Positions 1 through 11,096 of a stretch of 64,000 nt of DNA are shown here, one piece after another; the stretch's first letter is position 1, and each line of letters starts with the position of its first letter. The position numbers and the translations under genes are program-made. The notes beneath the pieces were generated by a model. It searched no databases. It was not told where the DNA came from and worked only from the letters and a program-made list of their open reading frames with translations. Where the stretch lies: positions 11,165-75,164 of the forward strand of contig CALTTH010000011.1 of assembly GCA_943908365.1 (NCBI GenBank). The letters run 5' to 3'. This stretch comes from an uncultured Hyphomicrobiales bacterium (GTDB lineage: Bacteria > Pseudomonadota > Alphaproteobacteria > Rhizobiales > Rhizobiaceae).

Positions 1-338
1 TTGCGCTGATCGGGACAGGCCTGCCGGCAAGCCTTCTCTTCCTCAGCGTCTTTGTGGCAGGCGCCACGACGATCGGCACACAGATCCTTCTCTATGCCAG
101 CGTCGCACAGCTCTACGGTCTTTCCATACGCTCGACCGGCCTTGGATGGGCGTCGGGCGTTGGCCGGATCGGCGCGATCGTCGGCCCCACATTTGGCGGC
201 TATCTGCTCGCGCAGGAACTATCACTGCAGCAGAACTTCATGTTGTTTGCGGTGCCGGCTATCATCTCCACCTTCGCCATGATCTGCTATTCCGTGTTAA
301 GCACCGCCAAGGCCCATCGCGAACTCGCCTCGGCCTGA
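1..338 (+). CDS. benK: benK, 3' end only (mirror of 52499-52836)
   Basis: The last 112 codons or so of BenK, entering from the window edge, identical to the 3' end of the whole gene at 52499-53827. Whether the rest exists to the left cannot be seen. Confidence 0.88.
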   Translation, partial: ALIGTGLPASLLFLSVFVAGATTIGTQILLYASVAQLYGLSIRSTGLGWASGVGRIGAIVGPTFGGYLLAQELSLQQNFMLFAVPAIISTFAMICYSVLSTAKAHRELASA

Positions 339-348
339 CAAGCCCACC

Positions 349-375
349 GAGGAGGCCCGGATCGCGGGCCTCCTC
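349..375 (+). promoter_or_regulatory. Hairpin between benK and pcaD (mirror of 52462-52488)
   Basis: GAGGAGGCCCG-GATCG-CGGGCCTCCTC, an 11-base-pair stem. Confidence 0.6.
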
Positions 376-395
376 TCTCCTGGAAAGTCACGCAA

Positions 396-1187
396 ATGCC
401 GTATCTGGAACGACCGCATCATCGTTTGCATTACCGTCTCGATGCACGCGAGCATAACAAGCCATGGCTGGTGTTCTGCAACTCACTTGGAACCGATCTC
501 GCCATGTGGGACCGCCAAGTCTTGGCGCTGCAAGAGGACTTTCGCATCCTGCGCTACGACCGGCGGGGCCACGGCCTGTCGTCTTCGCCGCCACCGCCGT
601 TTTCCATGGCCGATCTCGGGGCGGATGTGCTTCACCTCATGGATCACCTCGAGATCGCGCATGCCCACTTCTGCGGCCTGTCCATCGGCGGGCTGGTGGG
701 ACAGTGGCTGGCAATCAATGCGGCACAGCGCTTCGACAAGATGGTGTTGTGCGCCACGGCAGCGCGGATCGGGACCACGCAATCCTGGACCGAGCGCATG
801 AATGCCGTTTCCGCCCATGGCCTTTCGCCCTTGCTGGCGGGAACGGTGCAACGCTGGTTTACGCCTGCCTTCGGCGCCGAAGCACCGGACGTGATTGAGG
901 CGTGTCTTGCAACTTTTCAGGCAACCTCGATCGACGGCTATGTCGGAGCCTGCGCTGCCCTTGCCGACGCCGATTTCCACGAAAGCCTCTCTTCGATCTC
1001 CCGCCCCGTGCTGGCCATTTCCGGCGCGGACGATCCGGTATGTCCTCCATCCGATCTTGAAAGGATTGCGCGCACGGTGTTCGATGGACGTCACATTAGC
1101 CTGCCAGGACGCCACATCGTCAACATCGAATCCGCAGAGCGGTTCAACGAAACGCTCTGCGGATTTCTGGGCACTGCGGCGGACTGA
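396..1187 (+). CDS. pcaD: 3-oxoadipate enol-lactonase PcaD (mirror of 51650-52441)
   Basis: Identical hydrolase with S96, D213 and H240. Confidence 0.9.
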   Translation: MPYLERPHHRLHYRLDAREHNKPWLVFCNSLGTDLAMWDRQVLALQEDFRILRYDRRGHGLSSSPPPPFSMADLGADVLHLMDHLEIAHAHFCGLSIGGLVGQWLAINAAQRFDKMVLCATAARIGTTQSWTERMNAVSAHGLSPLLAGTVQRWFTPAFGAEAPDVIEACLATFQATSIDGYVGACAALADADFHESLSSISRPVLAISGADDPVCPPSDLERIARTVFDGRHISLPGRHIVNIESAERFNETLCGFLGTAAD

Positions 1188-1231
1188 ATGCCTGCGAAGC
1201 CTTGCTGGCGGTTGGCTGCCGTGAGGTCGCT

Positions 1232-2746
1232 TCAGGCGGGGCCGCGATAATTTCCCCAGGCAAGGCGCCGCTCCTGTCGCGGGTCGTCTTCTGTGCGGTC
1301 TTGCCGGTCAAAAATCCGGGTCAGGCGACGGGCGGTATCATAGCGGCCCCAGTCCGGGCTCTTGCCATGCGCGAATTGGGTGAAGAGGGTTCGAAATCGC
1401 TGGCTGACAGCTTTCGATCTGCGGCGATAAAAAAGATCGAGGCGGCCCAGTTCGCCTTCTCCCGTCGTGCCAAACACCATCGGTAGATCAAGGCCGTGGG
1501 TTGCCTCGCCAAAGACCAGGCGGGTGAGCAAGGTCGCATAGTCGAAACGGTAGGACCAGCAATCGGCGTACTGTGAATGACCCTCTGCAATTTGCAGAGC
1601 CGGGAGCCAGAAGGTGAAGTCGCCGCCAACATCGATGGCGCGTTTCTTAGACGGAAAGCCGCGATAGATGTCTGCGATGCGATCTCGTAAACGGCTGTTC
1701 CCGGAAAACATGGCTTCCAGCCGGTTTGCCCGTGTAGGAATGACAGGCAGCGCCTTGTCCAGCATGGCACCTTCCCGAGACATGGTTCCGATGACGAGCG
1801 GGATCTTCATCGCCGAACCATCCTGGAAGGCTTCGATCGGATGCTTGGGCAGGATATCGCCACCGATGACGGGCGAAGATGGCAGCATGCCCGGATATTT
1901 GTCCGGCGCGATGTCGTAATAGTAGTGGCTGGCCGCTTCGATCAGGCGTGCGCCGTCCTCGGTCTTCAATGCGTGGTTTGTGGCGTCGCGGTTGTCGGGA
2001 TCGACACCCAGAAGGCTGACCAGATCGCGGGCAAAGAGGGCGTGGCGGTCGCTGCCGTAGACGCTCAGCGCCGACGGGCTCATGGCAAAGGCGCGGTGGA
2101 ACAGGCCGTGTGCGGCCGGAACGCACATCAGGTAGGTGACACAGGCCGCGCCGGCGGACTGGCCAAAAATCGTCACACGGTCCGGATCGCCGCCAAACGC
2201 CCTGATATTCTGCTGCACCCATGTGAGTGCAGCGATCTGGTCGCGCAGACCGAGATTGGTGTCGATAGGTGATTCGACTGTCCCCCAACGGCTGAAATCG
2301 GCAAAGCCGAAGAGAGCAACCCGATAGTTGAAGCTGACATAAACGACATCGCCATCCTCGACCAGATGATTGCCGCGATAGAGCGGTGAACGGGAACCGC
2401 CAAGCGAGAAGCCACCGCCATAGATCCAGACGACGACGGGCTTCAACTTGCCCGAAGTCTTGAGAGGGGCTGATATGTTCAGCGTCAGGCAGTCCTCTGA
2501 CATGGGTGTGGTTGTACCCGCACCCCCTATGGCCTCGAAGCCTCTTTTCTGAAGGGGCAGCGGACCAAAGCTGCTGGCGTCTCGCACGCCTTCCCAGACA
2601 GGGGGCGGTTCCGGAGCCCGAAACCGTAATGCCCCCACGGGCGCTGCGGCGTAAGGAATACCAAACCAGGTGCGCACACCGTCATGGATTTGGCCCTTCA
2701 CCGGGCCGGAACGGGTCTCTATGGTCAGGTCATCTGGTCTGGTCAT
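1232..2746 (-). CDS. Type B carboxylesterase (mirror of 50091-51605)
   Basis: Identical 504-residue esterase with S197 in GQSAGA. Confidence 0.85.
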   Translation of the reverse strand: MTRPDDLTIETRSGPVKGQIHDGVRTWFGIPYAAAPVGALRFRAPEPPPVWEGVRDASSFGPLPLQKRGFEAIGGAGTTTPMSEDCLTLNISAPLKTSGKLKPVVVWIYGGGFSLGGSRSPLYRGNHLVEDGDVVYVSFNYRVALFGFADFSRWGTVESPIDTNLGLRDQIAALTWVQQNIRAFGGDPDRVTIFGQSAGAACVTYLMCVPAAHGLFHRAFAMSPSALSVYGSDRHALFARDLVSLLGVDPDNRDATNHALKTEDGARLIEAASHYYYDIAPDKYPGMLPSSPVIGGDILPKHPIEAFQDGSAMKIPLVIGTMSREGAMLDKALPVIPTRANRLEAMFSGNSRLRDRIADIYRGFPSKKRAIDVGGDFTFWLPALQIAEGHSQYADCWSYRFDYATLLTRLVFGEATHGLDLPMVFGTTGEGELGRLDLFYRRRSKAVSQRFRTLFTQFAHGKSPDWGRYDTARRLTRIFDRQDRTEDDPRQERRLAWGNYRGPA

Positions 2747-2836
2747 CAGTCACTATGCTTCTTTCGCTGGTGATGCCACCGTCCGGGCCGTATGGCACCG
2801 TCCTCAACTATGCACCGAAGTATTGGCACCGCAATT

Positions 2837-2879
2837 CCGTCTTGCCGGCAAAGACCGTCGGATTTCACCGGCAAGACGG
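2837..2879. terminator. Inverted repeat after xylB (mirror of 49958-50000)
   Basis: 12-base-pair perfect stem with a 19-base loop, no T-run. Confidence 0.55.
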
Positions 2880-2888
2880 GGTAGATCC

Positions 2889-4025
2889 TTATGCCGGAAT
2901 GTCGCTGATCTTCAGGACAGCCTTGAGCGTAGCGCCGCTTTCGCTGTCCTTCACCGCTTCGTTGATCTTGTCGAATGGATAGAACTTGATCAGCTTGTCG
3001 AAGGGAAAACGTCCCTGGCGGTTGAGTTCGATCAATTGCGGGATGAAGATCTGCGGAACGCTATCGCCTTCAACGATGCCGCGAATGCTGCGTCCCAGCA
3101 GGAGCAGGTTGTTGATGTCGAATTCGGCCTTGGTGCCGAGTTTCGGTGCCCCGACGACCCCGATCGTGCCGAGCGAACCGAGGCATTCGATCGCCTGTCC
3201 CAGAACCTCGGCGCGCCCGGTGGTTTCCAGAGCGAAATCCACGCCGCCGCCGGTGATCTTCCGTACGGCCTCGACCATGTCCTGCTCGCGGCTGTTGACC
3301 ACATGCGTGGCGCCCAATTCCTTTGCGAGTTCAAGCCGCGATGCCACCACATCGACAGCAATGATGGTTGTGGCACCCACCGCTTTTGCCGCCATCACGG
3401 CACTGAGGCCGACGGCACCGGCACCAAAGCTTGCGAAAGCGGCTCCGGGGCCGACCTTCAGCGAATTCATCACCGCACCGGCACCTGTCTGGATGCCGCA
3501 TCCGAGCGGGCCCAGTATCTCCAGAGGAGCATCTTTCGGCACCTTCACGGTATTGCTTTCGGTTGCAATGGCATAGGTTGCGAAGGAGGACTGGGCGAAG
3601 AAATGGTCGTGCAGCGGCTTGCCATCCATGTCCTCGATGGCGGTCTTGCCGTCCTTGTCGGCGCCACCGAAGTTGAGGCCGAAGAAATTCTGGCAGTAGC
3701 AGACATGGCCCTGCGCGCAGAGGTCGCAATGGCCGCAGGAGCCAAAGGTGAGAACGACGTGATCGCCGGTCTGCAAGGTCGTGACGTTCGGGCCGACCGC
3801 CTCGACGATGCCTGCCCCTTCATGGCCGAGCACGGCAGGAAGCGGAACCGGATAATACTGATCGCGCACGATCAGGTCGGTGTGGCAAAGGCCGGTGGCG
3901 ACGATGCGCACAAGCACTTCTGCGCCCTCGGGCGCCCGGATGCGACCTTTTTCCAGCGTAAAGGGCGCGCCCTGTGCTCGGGTCACGGCGGCGGTGATTT
4001 CGGTGCAGCGGAAAGTCTGGTTCAT
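2889..4025 (-). CDS. xylB: Aryl-alcohol dehydrogenase XylB-like (mirror of 48812-49948)
   Basis: Identical zinc ADH with both zinc sites complete. Confidence 0.9.
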   Translation of the reverse strand: MNQTFRCTEITAAVTRAQGAPFTLEKGRIRAPEGAEVLVRIVATGLCHTDLIVRDQYYPVPLPAVLGHEGAGIVEAVGPNVTTLQTGDHVVLTFGSCGHCDLCAQGHVCYCQNFFGLNFGGADKDGKTAIEDMDGKPLHDHFFAQSSFATYAIATESNTVKVPKDAPLEILGPLGCGIQTGAGAVMNSLKVGPGAAFASFGAGAVGLSAVMAAKAVGATTIIAVDVVASRLELAKELGATHVVNSREQDMVEAVRKITGGGVDFALETTGRAEVLGQAIECLGSLGTIGVVGAPKLGTKAEFDINNLLLLGRSIRGIVEGDSVPQIFIPQLIELNRQGRFPFDKLIKFYPFDKINEAVKDSESGATLKAVLKISDIPA

Positions 4026-4036
4026 CTCTCTTGACC

Positions 4037-5500
4037 TCAAAGGGGATAGGCGGGCGCTTCGGACTTGACCGTAACCCATTGCCATTGCGTGAATTCTTCC
4101 CAGTTCGCCGGGCCGCCGATGCTCGTTCCGTTACCGGATGCGCCGACGCCGCCGAAGGGGTTGACCACCTCGTCGTTGACGGTGGAATCGTTGATGTGTA
4201 GCAGCCCGACACGAAGCTTCTCACCAAGCGCCATGGCCCGGCCGACGGAGCGGGAGACAATGGCAGCGGAAAGACCGTAATCCGTTGCGTTAACGAGCGC
4301 GGCCGCTTCGTCATCCGTATCGAAGGTGGTGACGACGGCGACGGGGCCGAAGATTTCCTCTTCGAAGGCAGGGTTGCCTGGATTTACACCGGTGAGCACC
4401 GTCGGCTCAAAGAACAGACCGTTGCTCTTGCCGCCGGTCTCCAGAGTGGCTCCTGCCTCCACGGCAGCGGACACGGCCTTCAGGGCGTGATCGACCTGCA
4501 CCTGATTGATGATCGGGCCGAGCGCGACCTGACCGGAAGTGGGGTCGCCAACTGGCAGATTGCGCGCATGCGCCGCCAGACGACGTGAAAACTCTGCGGC
4601 AACCGCGGAATGGACGAGGATGCGCCCCGCCGACATGCAGATTTGGCCCTGATGCAGGTACGCGCTCCAGACGGCATTCTTCACCGCAAGGTCAAGATCG
4701 GCATCGTCCAGCACGACGAAGGAGTTCTTGCCGCCGAGTTCCAGCGAGACCTTCTTCAGATTTCGGCTGGCTGTTTCGCCGACCTTACGGCCGGCGGCCG
4801 TCGAGCCGGTGAACTGGATCATGCCGATGTTGCGATCTTCGCACAACGCTGCCCCTGCCGCCCCGTCTCCCGGAAGAACAGACAGGCAGCCGGTCGGCAG
4901 ACCTGCCATCTCGAAGAGGCGCGCGATGACCTGGCCGCCGCTGATGGCCGTGCGGGGATCCGGCTTCAGCACAACGGCATTGCCAATGGCGATGGCGGGT
5001 GCGACCGCGCGCATGGCCAGATAGAGCGGAAAGTTGAAAGGCGAGATCACACCGATGACGCCGATCGGCCGACGACGGGCGATGCTGATGCGGCCCGGTT
5101 CGGAGGGCAAAACCTGGCCCATTGCCTGCGAGGGCATGGATGCGGCCTCGTAGAGCGCCTTGATCGTCAGTGCCACTTCGAACTGAGCCTTGGGAATAAT
5201 GGAGCCGGCTTCGCGCACCAGCCAGTTGGCGATTTCATCGGAATGGGCTTCCGCAATGCGCGCGGCGGCGCGAAGAACCTCGGCGCGGCGCTCATAGGCG
5301 GTTGCCGCCCAGGCCGGCTGCGCGTGCCGGGCCGCCTCCGCTGCCCGGCTTACCTCCTGCGGGGTTGCCATGCCCACGCTTGCAAGTTTCCTGCCTGTCG
5401 CAGGCTCAAGAACATCGCAAACGGTTGTCGAGGGTCTCCACCCCCCGTCATAGACGTGGCCGTTCAAATGGTCCTTTTGAAGGAGTTGGGGTTCGGGCAT
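4037..5500 (-). CDS. xylC: Benzaldehyde dehydrogenase XylC-like (mirror of 47337-48800)
   Basis: Identical ALDH with E254 and C288. Confidence 0.87.
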   Translation of the reverse strand: MPEPQLLQKDHLNGHVYDGGWRPSTTVCDVLEPATGRKLASVGMATPQEVSRAAEAARHAQPAWAATAYERRAEVLRAAARIAEAHSDEIANWLVREAGSIIPKAQFEVALTIKALYEAASMPSQAMGQVLPSEPGRISIARRRPIGVIGVISPFNFPLYLAMRAVAPAIAIGNAVVLKPDPRTAISGGQVIARLFEMAGLPTGCLSVLPGDGAAGAALCEDRNIGMIQFTGSTAAGRKVGETASRNLKKVSLELGGKNSFVVLDDADLDLAVKNAVWSAYLHQGQICMSAGRILVHSAVAAEFSRRLAAHARNLPVGDPTSGQVALGPIINQVQVDHALKAVSAAVEAGATLETGGKSNGLFFEPTVLTGVNPGNPAFEEEIFGPVAVVTTFDTDDEAAALVNATDYGLSAAIVSRSVGRAMALGEKLRVGLLHINDSTVNDEVVNPFGGVGASGNGTSIGGPANWEEFTQWQWVTVKSEAPAYPL

Positions 5501-5642
5501 GCTTTTTCTCCCATTTGCCGCAGGGGCGAGGAAAATCATGCCGTCTTCCGTCGATTTTGCGCCGGGGCGGTTCGGTCTCCTCACCAGCGCCCAAGCTAGC
5601 GCCGGAACTCGCCTCCAGCCAGAACCGTTGGAGTATCGTTCT

Positions 5643-5657
5643 ATACCTTTTTGGTAT
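5643..5657. promoter_or_regulatory. ATAC-N7-GTAT operator (mirror of 47180-47194)
   Basis: Part of CTATACC-TTTTT-GGTATAG (5641-5659), before the xylC copy. Confidence 0.75.
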
Positions 5658-5698
5658 AGCTTGTGGCCAGACCCTCTTTAGCGGCGCTCGGGAATGCC

Positions 5699-6637
5699 TC
5701 AGGCGTCGTCCCTATCGAGGCGCACGCTGGATAGCTGGAGCCAGGGGGGATTGTCCGCATACATTTCTCGAATAAGTTGCTTGATCGCCTCTGTCCGTCC
5801 GCGGGTATCGTCTCGCCGGTAGCTCATGATGATAGGCGAGGTGGCGTTTTCATCCGCGACCATGCGGTAGACAACGTCATCCGGGCGCTGACGCTGGGAA
5901 GCTGCAGGGATGATGCATACGCCAGCGCCAGCCGCTACCATGCCCAGCGCCGTTTGGATCTCGCGCACTTCTTCGATGCCCTGTAGGCGCACCCGGATTT
6001 CCTCGAAAAAGTTGAGGACCTCGTCGGCGAAGCTCGGTCTGGGTATGGAGGGGTAGACGATCAACGTCTCGCCCGCGAGATCGCGAAGCGCCATCGGCTC
6101 CGTCTCGCCAGCCCTAGGATGACCGAGGGGCAGGGCGACCACCAGCCGCTCGTCCCTCAGTGTCAGGCGCTCCACCTCCTTGTCGTTGAAGCGCACTCGA
6201 CCGAAACCGACATCGATATGGCGCTCCTTGAGTGCCGAGATCTGTTCCGTGGACATCAATTCACGAATCTCGATGTCGAGATCGGGCCAGTGTCGGCGCA
6301 TCCGCCGAACGAGATCGGGAATACCGCCATAGAGCGTCGAGCCGACGCATCCGATGACAAAGCGCTCACGCTGTGATTTTCCGATCCTCTGCGTCTGATC
6401 GCGTACATGCTCCAGTCGCCTGAGAATCTGCGATGCCTGCTCCAGGAAGAAGCCACCCGCCTGCGTGAGGGCCAACGGCCGCTTCGTGCGATCGATCAGG
6501 ATGACACCCAGTTCTTCCTCCAGCTGCTGTATCTGTCGGCTGAGGGGTGGCTGGGCAATGTGCAGGAGTTCTGCCGCGCGCGAAAAATTACGCTCGGTTG
6601 CGACCGCTACGAAATACCGAAGTTGGCGAACTTCCAT
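5699..6637 (-). CDS. BenM/CatM-type LysR regulator (mirror of 46200-47138)
   Basis: Identical 312-residue regulator upstream of the xylC copy. Confidence 0.85.
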   Translation of the reverse strand: MEVRQLRYFVAVATERNFSRAAELLHIAQPPLSRQIQQLEEELGVILIDRTKRPLALTQAGGFFLEQASQILRRLEHVRDQTQRIGKSQRERFVIGCVGSTLYGGIPDLVRRMRRHWPDLDIEIRELMSTEQISALKERHIDVGFGRVRFNDKEVERLTLRDERLVVALPLGHPRAGETEPMALRDLAGETLIVYPSIPRPSFADEVLNFFEEIRVRLQGIEEVREIQTALGMVAAGAGVCIIPAASQRQRPDDVVYRMVADENATSPIIMSYRRDDTRGRTEAIKQLIREMYADNPPWLQLSSVRLDRDDA

Positions 6638-7424
6638 GGCTTAGCCCTTTATGGCCCCTGGATATTAGCGGGGGCACGGATAGACGTCTGGCTGACCGGA
6701 GGACAAACATGACCGGGGCCCTTCAGCCTTGTCATCGTTCAGCCCCTCTGGGCATTCGCATTGAACCGCAAGACCAGTAGCGTGCGATCTGCTGTTCCAT
6801 ATTGCCCCAGCCGCGCAGCATTCTAGCGTAAGCCACCTTCATAGATCGCGGCAAGCACCAAAGACGATGCGCTTGAGCCGCATACATTCTTTGGCGGTGG
6901 GAGAGGCGGCGCCCCAAACATGAAGCCGATGTGCTCGATCTTCCGCGATGCCCTTTACTCACTCGTTACGCGGTGACATAACCAGGCCTCCAATGGAGTT
7001 AATAGGTCGGAGCGCTGCGCTGAAACTGCGCTAGCGCGGCGTCCTAGCCCAGAAATGCTACATTGAAATCTTTGAGAAATTCCGAAGTTTATGCGCTGCT
7101 GAGCTAGCATAAATTCGCTGTCCTTAAGGCTGAGTAAATTTTGAAAAATAAATTATTTCAGTAAGTTATTTGGTGCGTCGCGCCGGGTGAAGATAGGGAC
7201 TATGTCTACGCTATAACCCTCCAAAGCCTTCACCTTTATCTGAGGCAGTGTGATGAAGGGGCGCTTCGCGCGAGCCAGCCACGCAGCCCTCTAAAGGCGC
7301 CATCAATGGCCCCTGAACATTAAAGTGGCACACATATACTGTAGTGCGACCATTGAATGCATTGAAGAGGCCACAGTCGGTTAGACTGCAACCGAATCAA
7401 CCCGTCGGGCCAGTAATTACGGTG

Positions 7425-7985
7425 CTATTCCACTCTGCGGAACGTATCGGGATAATCGAGGACGAGACCAGTTTCGTAGATTTCAAGCTCAGCAGTGAAC
7501 GCTCGAAACAAACCTTCGTAGCGATAACGCCGATTCGGCGTCAGGCACGTGTAACGCTGCTCTGCTCTTTGCGGCAGGAAATCACCTTCGATCTGATCGA
7601 GAAGAGGGACGTAGGCGACCGTGATATCTTGGCTTGCTTCTGCCTGAAGCTTCAGCCGCTTGATGGGCAGCGTGTTTGTGGCCGGAGTGATCCCGATGTC
7701 AACATCAATGCAGCCATCCAGATCTGAGAGCAGCCGCGCATTGAGGAGGTCGCGCCAATTTCCTTCGCCGTCTGCTTCCACATGAAGATGTGGTCCATCA
7801 ACATACCGGACGCGAACCTCGCGCGTTCGAAACGCCGAGTCAGTACGGACAAAATAGTATCCGCCGTACTTTCCATCGCGGGTCCCTGCGACAACCCCTT
7901 CTAGAATAAGGCCGTCGTCAGCGATATTACAAATGCAATGCTCCAACCCATTCCCATCCCAATCCTGCCATCTAACAACAGCCAT
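7425..7985 (-). CDS. Putative glycolipid-binding protein (mirror of 44852-45412)
   Basis: Identical PF06475-type protein of 186 residues. Confidence 0.75.
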   Translation of the reverse strand: MAVVRWQDWDGNGLEHCICNIADDGLILEGVVAGTRDGKYGGYYFVRTDSAFRTREVRVRYVDGPHLHVEADGEGNWRDLLNARLLSDLDGCIDVDIGITPATNTLPIKRLKLQAEASQDITVAYVPLLDQIEGDFLPQRAEQRYTCLTPNRRYRYEGLFRAFTAELEIYETGLVLDYPDTFRRVE

Positions 7986-8030
7986 CGCATAACCTTTCAT
8001 CATCCATGCGGTTAATTACCGCGTTTTGCT

Positions 8031-8642
8031 CTAAAGCATATTTTCGCCATTGGCTCGTAACTCGCCTTTCGGTCCTACAAATCGGTAAAGCGTTTGTCGG
8101 GTAATGCCGAGCTCGGCGCAGAGATCAGCTACTTTGGTTTCCGGCTTTCCCATTGCTGCCTCAGCAATGCGCAGTTTCGCTGGCGTCATCTTGAACGGCG
8201 CTCCACCTTTCCGGCCGCGCGCGCGGGCCGCCGCTAGGCCTGCTTTGGTCCGTTCGACGATCAACGCCCGCTCGAATTCGGCCAACGCTGCAAATATGCC
8301 GAACACCAGCCGTCCGTTCGCCGTCGATGGGTCAATCGACGCGCCTTCACCTGCCAACACCATTAAGCCGATATCTCGCTTCGTCAGATCATCGACCAGA
8401 TTAACGAGGTGACGCACATCCCGGCCAAGACGGTCTAGCTTCCAGACGACGGGCGAGTCGCCCGGACGCAGTACCTTCAAGCATGTCGCCAGACCGGGGC
8501 GGCCGTCCTTTTTGTTTGAGGCGGAGTCCTCATAGATGTTGTCGGTTTCAACACCCGCCCGAACTAGAGCGTCACGCTGCAGATCGTGCACCTGGCTGCC
8601 ATCTGCTTTCGACACCCGCGCATGCCCGATCAGAGCTGTCAT
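8031..8642 (-). CDS. tnpR: Tn3-type resolvase (mirror of 44195-44806)
   Basis: Identical intact serine recombinase; candidate res site at 8643-8737. Confidence 0.92.
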   Translation of the reverse strand: MTALIGHARVSKADGSQVHDLQRDALVRAGVETDNIYEDSASNKKDGRPGLATCLKVLRPGDSPVVWKLDRLGRDVRHLVNLVDDLTKRDIGLMVLAGEGASIDPSTANGRLVFGIFAALAEFERALIVERTKAGLAAARARGRKGGAPFKMTPAKLRIAEAAMGKPETKVADLCAELGITRQTLYRFVGPKGELRANGENML

Positions 8643-8770
8643 TTATACGTCCGTCTGCGTGACAATTTCGATTTGGCTTCGCAAAGCCTGTAGATTGTCA
8701 CATAACGCATCTTGCAAAGTAAGCTCCGCGAACGGCTATCTCCAGTCTTTTTGTGCCATACGGAGTGCCG

Positions 8771-9700
8771 ATGCTCCGCCGCATGATTTTAACGGATGCC
8801 GAACGGCAGAATTTCCTCGCCCTGCCCACCGACGACGACACCCTGATCCGTCATTGGAGCCTCGATGACGAAGACCATCGTCTGCTGGAAACGCGCCGGC
8901 GCGACGATACCCGTCTTGGTCTGACCTTCAGCTTTGTGCGCTCCGTTATGTTCTCGATGCGCTTCTCGAAACGGATGCCGGCCTCGATATGGTTCGCCAT
9001 CATGTCGATGGCGGCGGTGTCAGCGATCTGGTCTTCGCATTCTGCTATGCGCTCGGCATTGCCTTCGTGCCGAGCATTCCCGATCTCGACGGCCGGTGCC
9101 TCTATGGCTTCGGACCTGGCAAACAGTATGGCATTCTCCAGATTGTCATGGGCGATCGCATCGACGCCGTCTGATCCGGGCACACTGGGACGAGATTCTG
9201 CATCTCATGACGTCGCTGCGCACCCGCACCGTCAGCGCCTCGCTCATGCTCAAACGGCTGTCTGCCACCACAAGGCAGAGCGGTCTTGCCCAAGCACTGG
9301 CCAGATGGGCCGGATCGAACGGACCTTGTTCACCCTGGACTGGATCAACGATGAGGATCTGAGAAAGACGACAACGGCAGAGCTAAACAAAGGGGAAAGC
9401 CGCAACAGCCTTGTACGGGCCGTCAATCTCCATCGCCTTGGCCGCTTCCGCAATCGCAGTCAGGAAAACCTCTTGATCCGTGCCTCCGCCCTCAACCTGG
9501 TTGTCACCGCCATCTGGAACACGATCTATACAGGCCGCGTGGTCGATGCCTTGCACGCCGGCGGTCAGCATGTGTCTGACCATTTGCTATCCAGCCTGTC
9601 GCCGATGACCTGAGAGCACGTGAACCTTACCGGCGATTACATATGGGAGAAGCCGGCACTCGACGATTCCGGGTTTCGTACCCTGCCGTTCTCGGTCTGA
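8771..9700 (+). pseudogene. tnpA: Tn3-family tnpA remnant (mirror of 43137-44066)
   Basis: Same internally deleted, frameshifted transposase from MLRRMILTDAERQ to the HVNLTGDYIW end. Confidence 0.85.
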
Positions 9701-9918
9701 TCCGCCTTCCGTATATCTGTGCCCCGTTTAAGTTCAGAGGCCATCAATTGGCGTTGCACGGCCTGCCGCGGGCGCCGCTTCTTTGGCTGGCGAGCAGATC
9801 AACGCGACGGCACAGCCGCCGATGTAATTGTGCCGATGTTTGTGTAGCTCGGTATGCAGCCGGAGTCCGGCGCCTCTGTCACAGCGCCGGAGCGACCGCT
9901 TGTTTTCGTGCTATACAA

Positions 9919-11082
9919 TCACTCCGTGGATTCGACCAGGTCGCGCCCTGCGGACGCCAGATTGTCGCGTGTGATCTCGCTGATCGTCCGCGCGCCGGTT
10001 AATGTCATAGCGACCCGCATCTCGCTGGCGATCAGGTCGAGCAGGTTGGCGACGCTATTTTCACCGCCCGCGGCAAGCGCGTAGATATAGGCGCGGCCGA
10101 GCAGCACGGTGTCGGCACCCTGCGCCAGCATCCGCACCACGTCCAGGCCCGAGCGGATGCCGGAATCGGCAAAGAGGGTGAGATCGCCCTTCACCGCATC
10201 GGCGATGGCGGGAAGTGCACGCGCCGTGGACAGAACGCCATCGAGCTGGCGGCCACCATGGTTCGAGACTACAATTCCATCGGCGCCGAAACGCACGGCT
10301 TCGCGGGCATCCTCCGGGTCGAGAATGCCTTTCAGGATCATCGACCCTTTCCAGGAATCGCGTATCCATTGCAAATCATGCCACGCGATCGCTGGGTCAA
10401 AGTTCGCGCCCAGCCAGCCGACATAGTCTTCGAGAGCAGTCTTCTTCTTTAGATAGGCCGAAACGTTGCCAAGATCATGCGGCCGGCCCAGCACACCGAC
10501 ATCCAGAGCCCACAGAGGATGCATGACGGCCTGTAGGATGCGACGTATTCCGGCGTTGGGGCCTGACATGCCGGAGTGTGCATCGCGGTAGCGCGCGCCC
10601 GACACCGGCATGTCGACCGTGAAGACCAGCCTGCGCACGCCGGCCACCCAGGCCCGTTCAAGCACATTCTTCATGAAGCCGCGATCCTTGAGGACATAGA
10701 GCTGGAACCAGATCGGCCGGTCCACCCGCGGCTGCACCTCTTCGATCGGACAGACCGAGACTGAGGATAAGGTGAAAGGGATACCGCGCGAGGCGGCGGC
10801 CCGTGCCGCCTGCACCTCGCCGCGACGGGCATACATGCCGGTCAGCCCGACCGGACCTAGGGCGACCGGCAGGCTGAGGGTTTCGTCGAATACAGTCGTC
10901 GAAAGATCGACCTCGCCAACACCCTTCAAGACACGCTGGCGGAGCGCCAGCTTGTGCAGGTCGTCCGAATTGCGACGCAGGGTCTCTTCGGCATAGGCGC
11001 CGCCATCGATGTAATGGAACAGGAACGGCGGGAGACGACGGCGGGCGGCCTCGCGGTAGTCCGTGGTAGACGAAATAATCAT
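9919..11082 (-). CDS. lldD: L-lactate dehydrogenase LldD (mirror of 41755-42918)
   Basis: Identical FMN enzyme with H275 and R278; start at [10 protein letters not shown]. Confidence 0.93.
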   Translation of the reverse strand: MIISSTTDYREAARRRLPPFLFHYIDGGAYAEETLRRNSDDLHKLALRQRVLKGVGEVDLSTTVFDETLSLPVALGPVGLTGMYARRGEVQAARAAASRGIPFTLSSVSVCPIEEVQPRVDRPIWFQLYVLKDRGFMKNVLERAWVAGVRRLVFTVDMPVSGARYRDAHSGMSGPNAGIRRILQAVMHPLWALDVGVLGRPHDLGNVSAYLKKKTALEDYVGWLGANFDPAIAWHDLQWIRDSWKGSMILKGILDPEDAREAVRFGADGIVVSNHGGRQLDGVLSTARALPAIADAVKGDLTLFADSGIRSGLDVVRMLAQGADTVLLGRAYIYALAAGGENSVANLLDLIASEMRVAMTLTGARTISEITRDNLASAGRDLVESTE

Positions 11083-11096
11083 GGTTTTGCCTGCTT

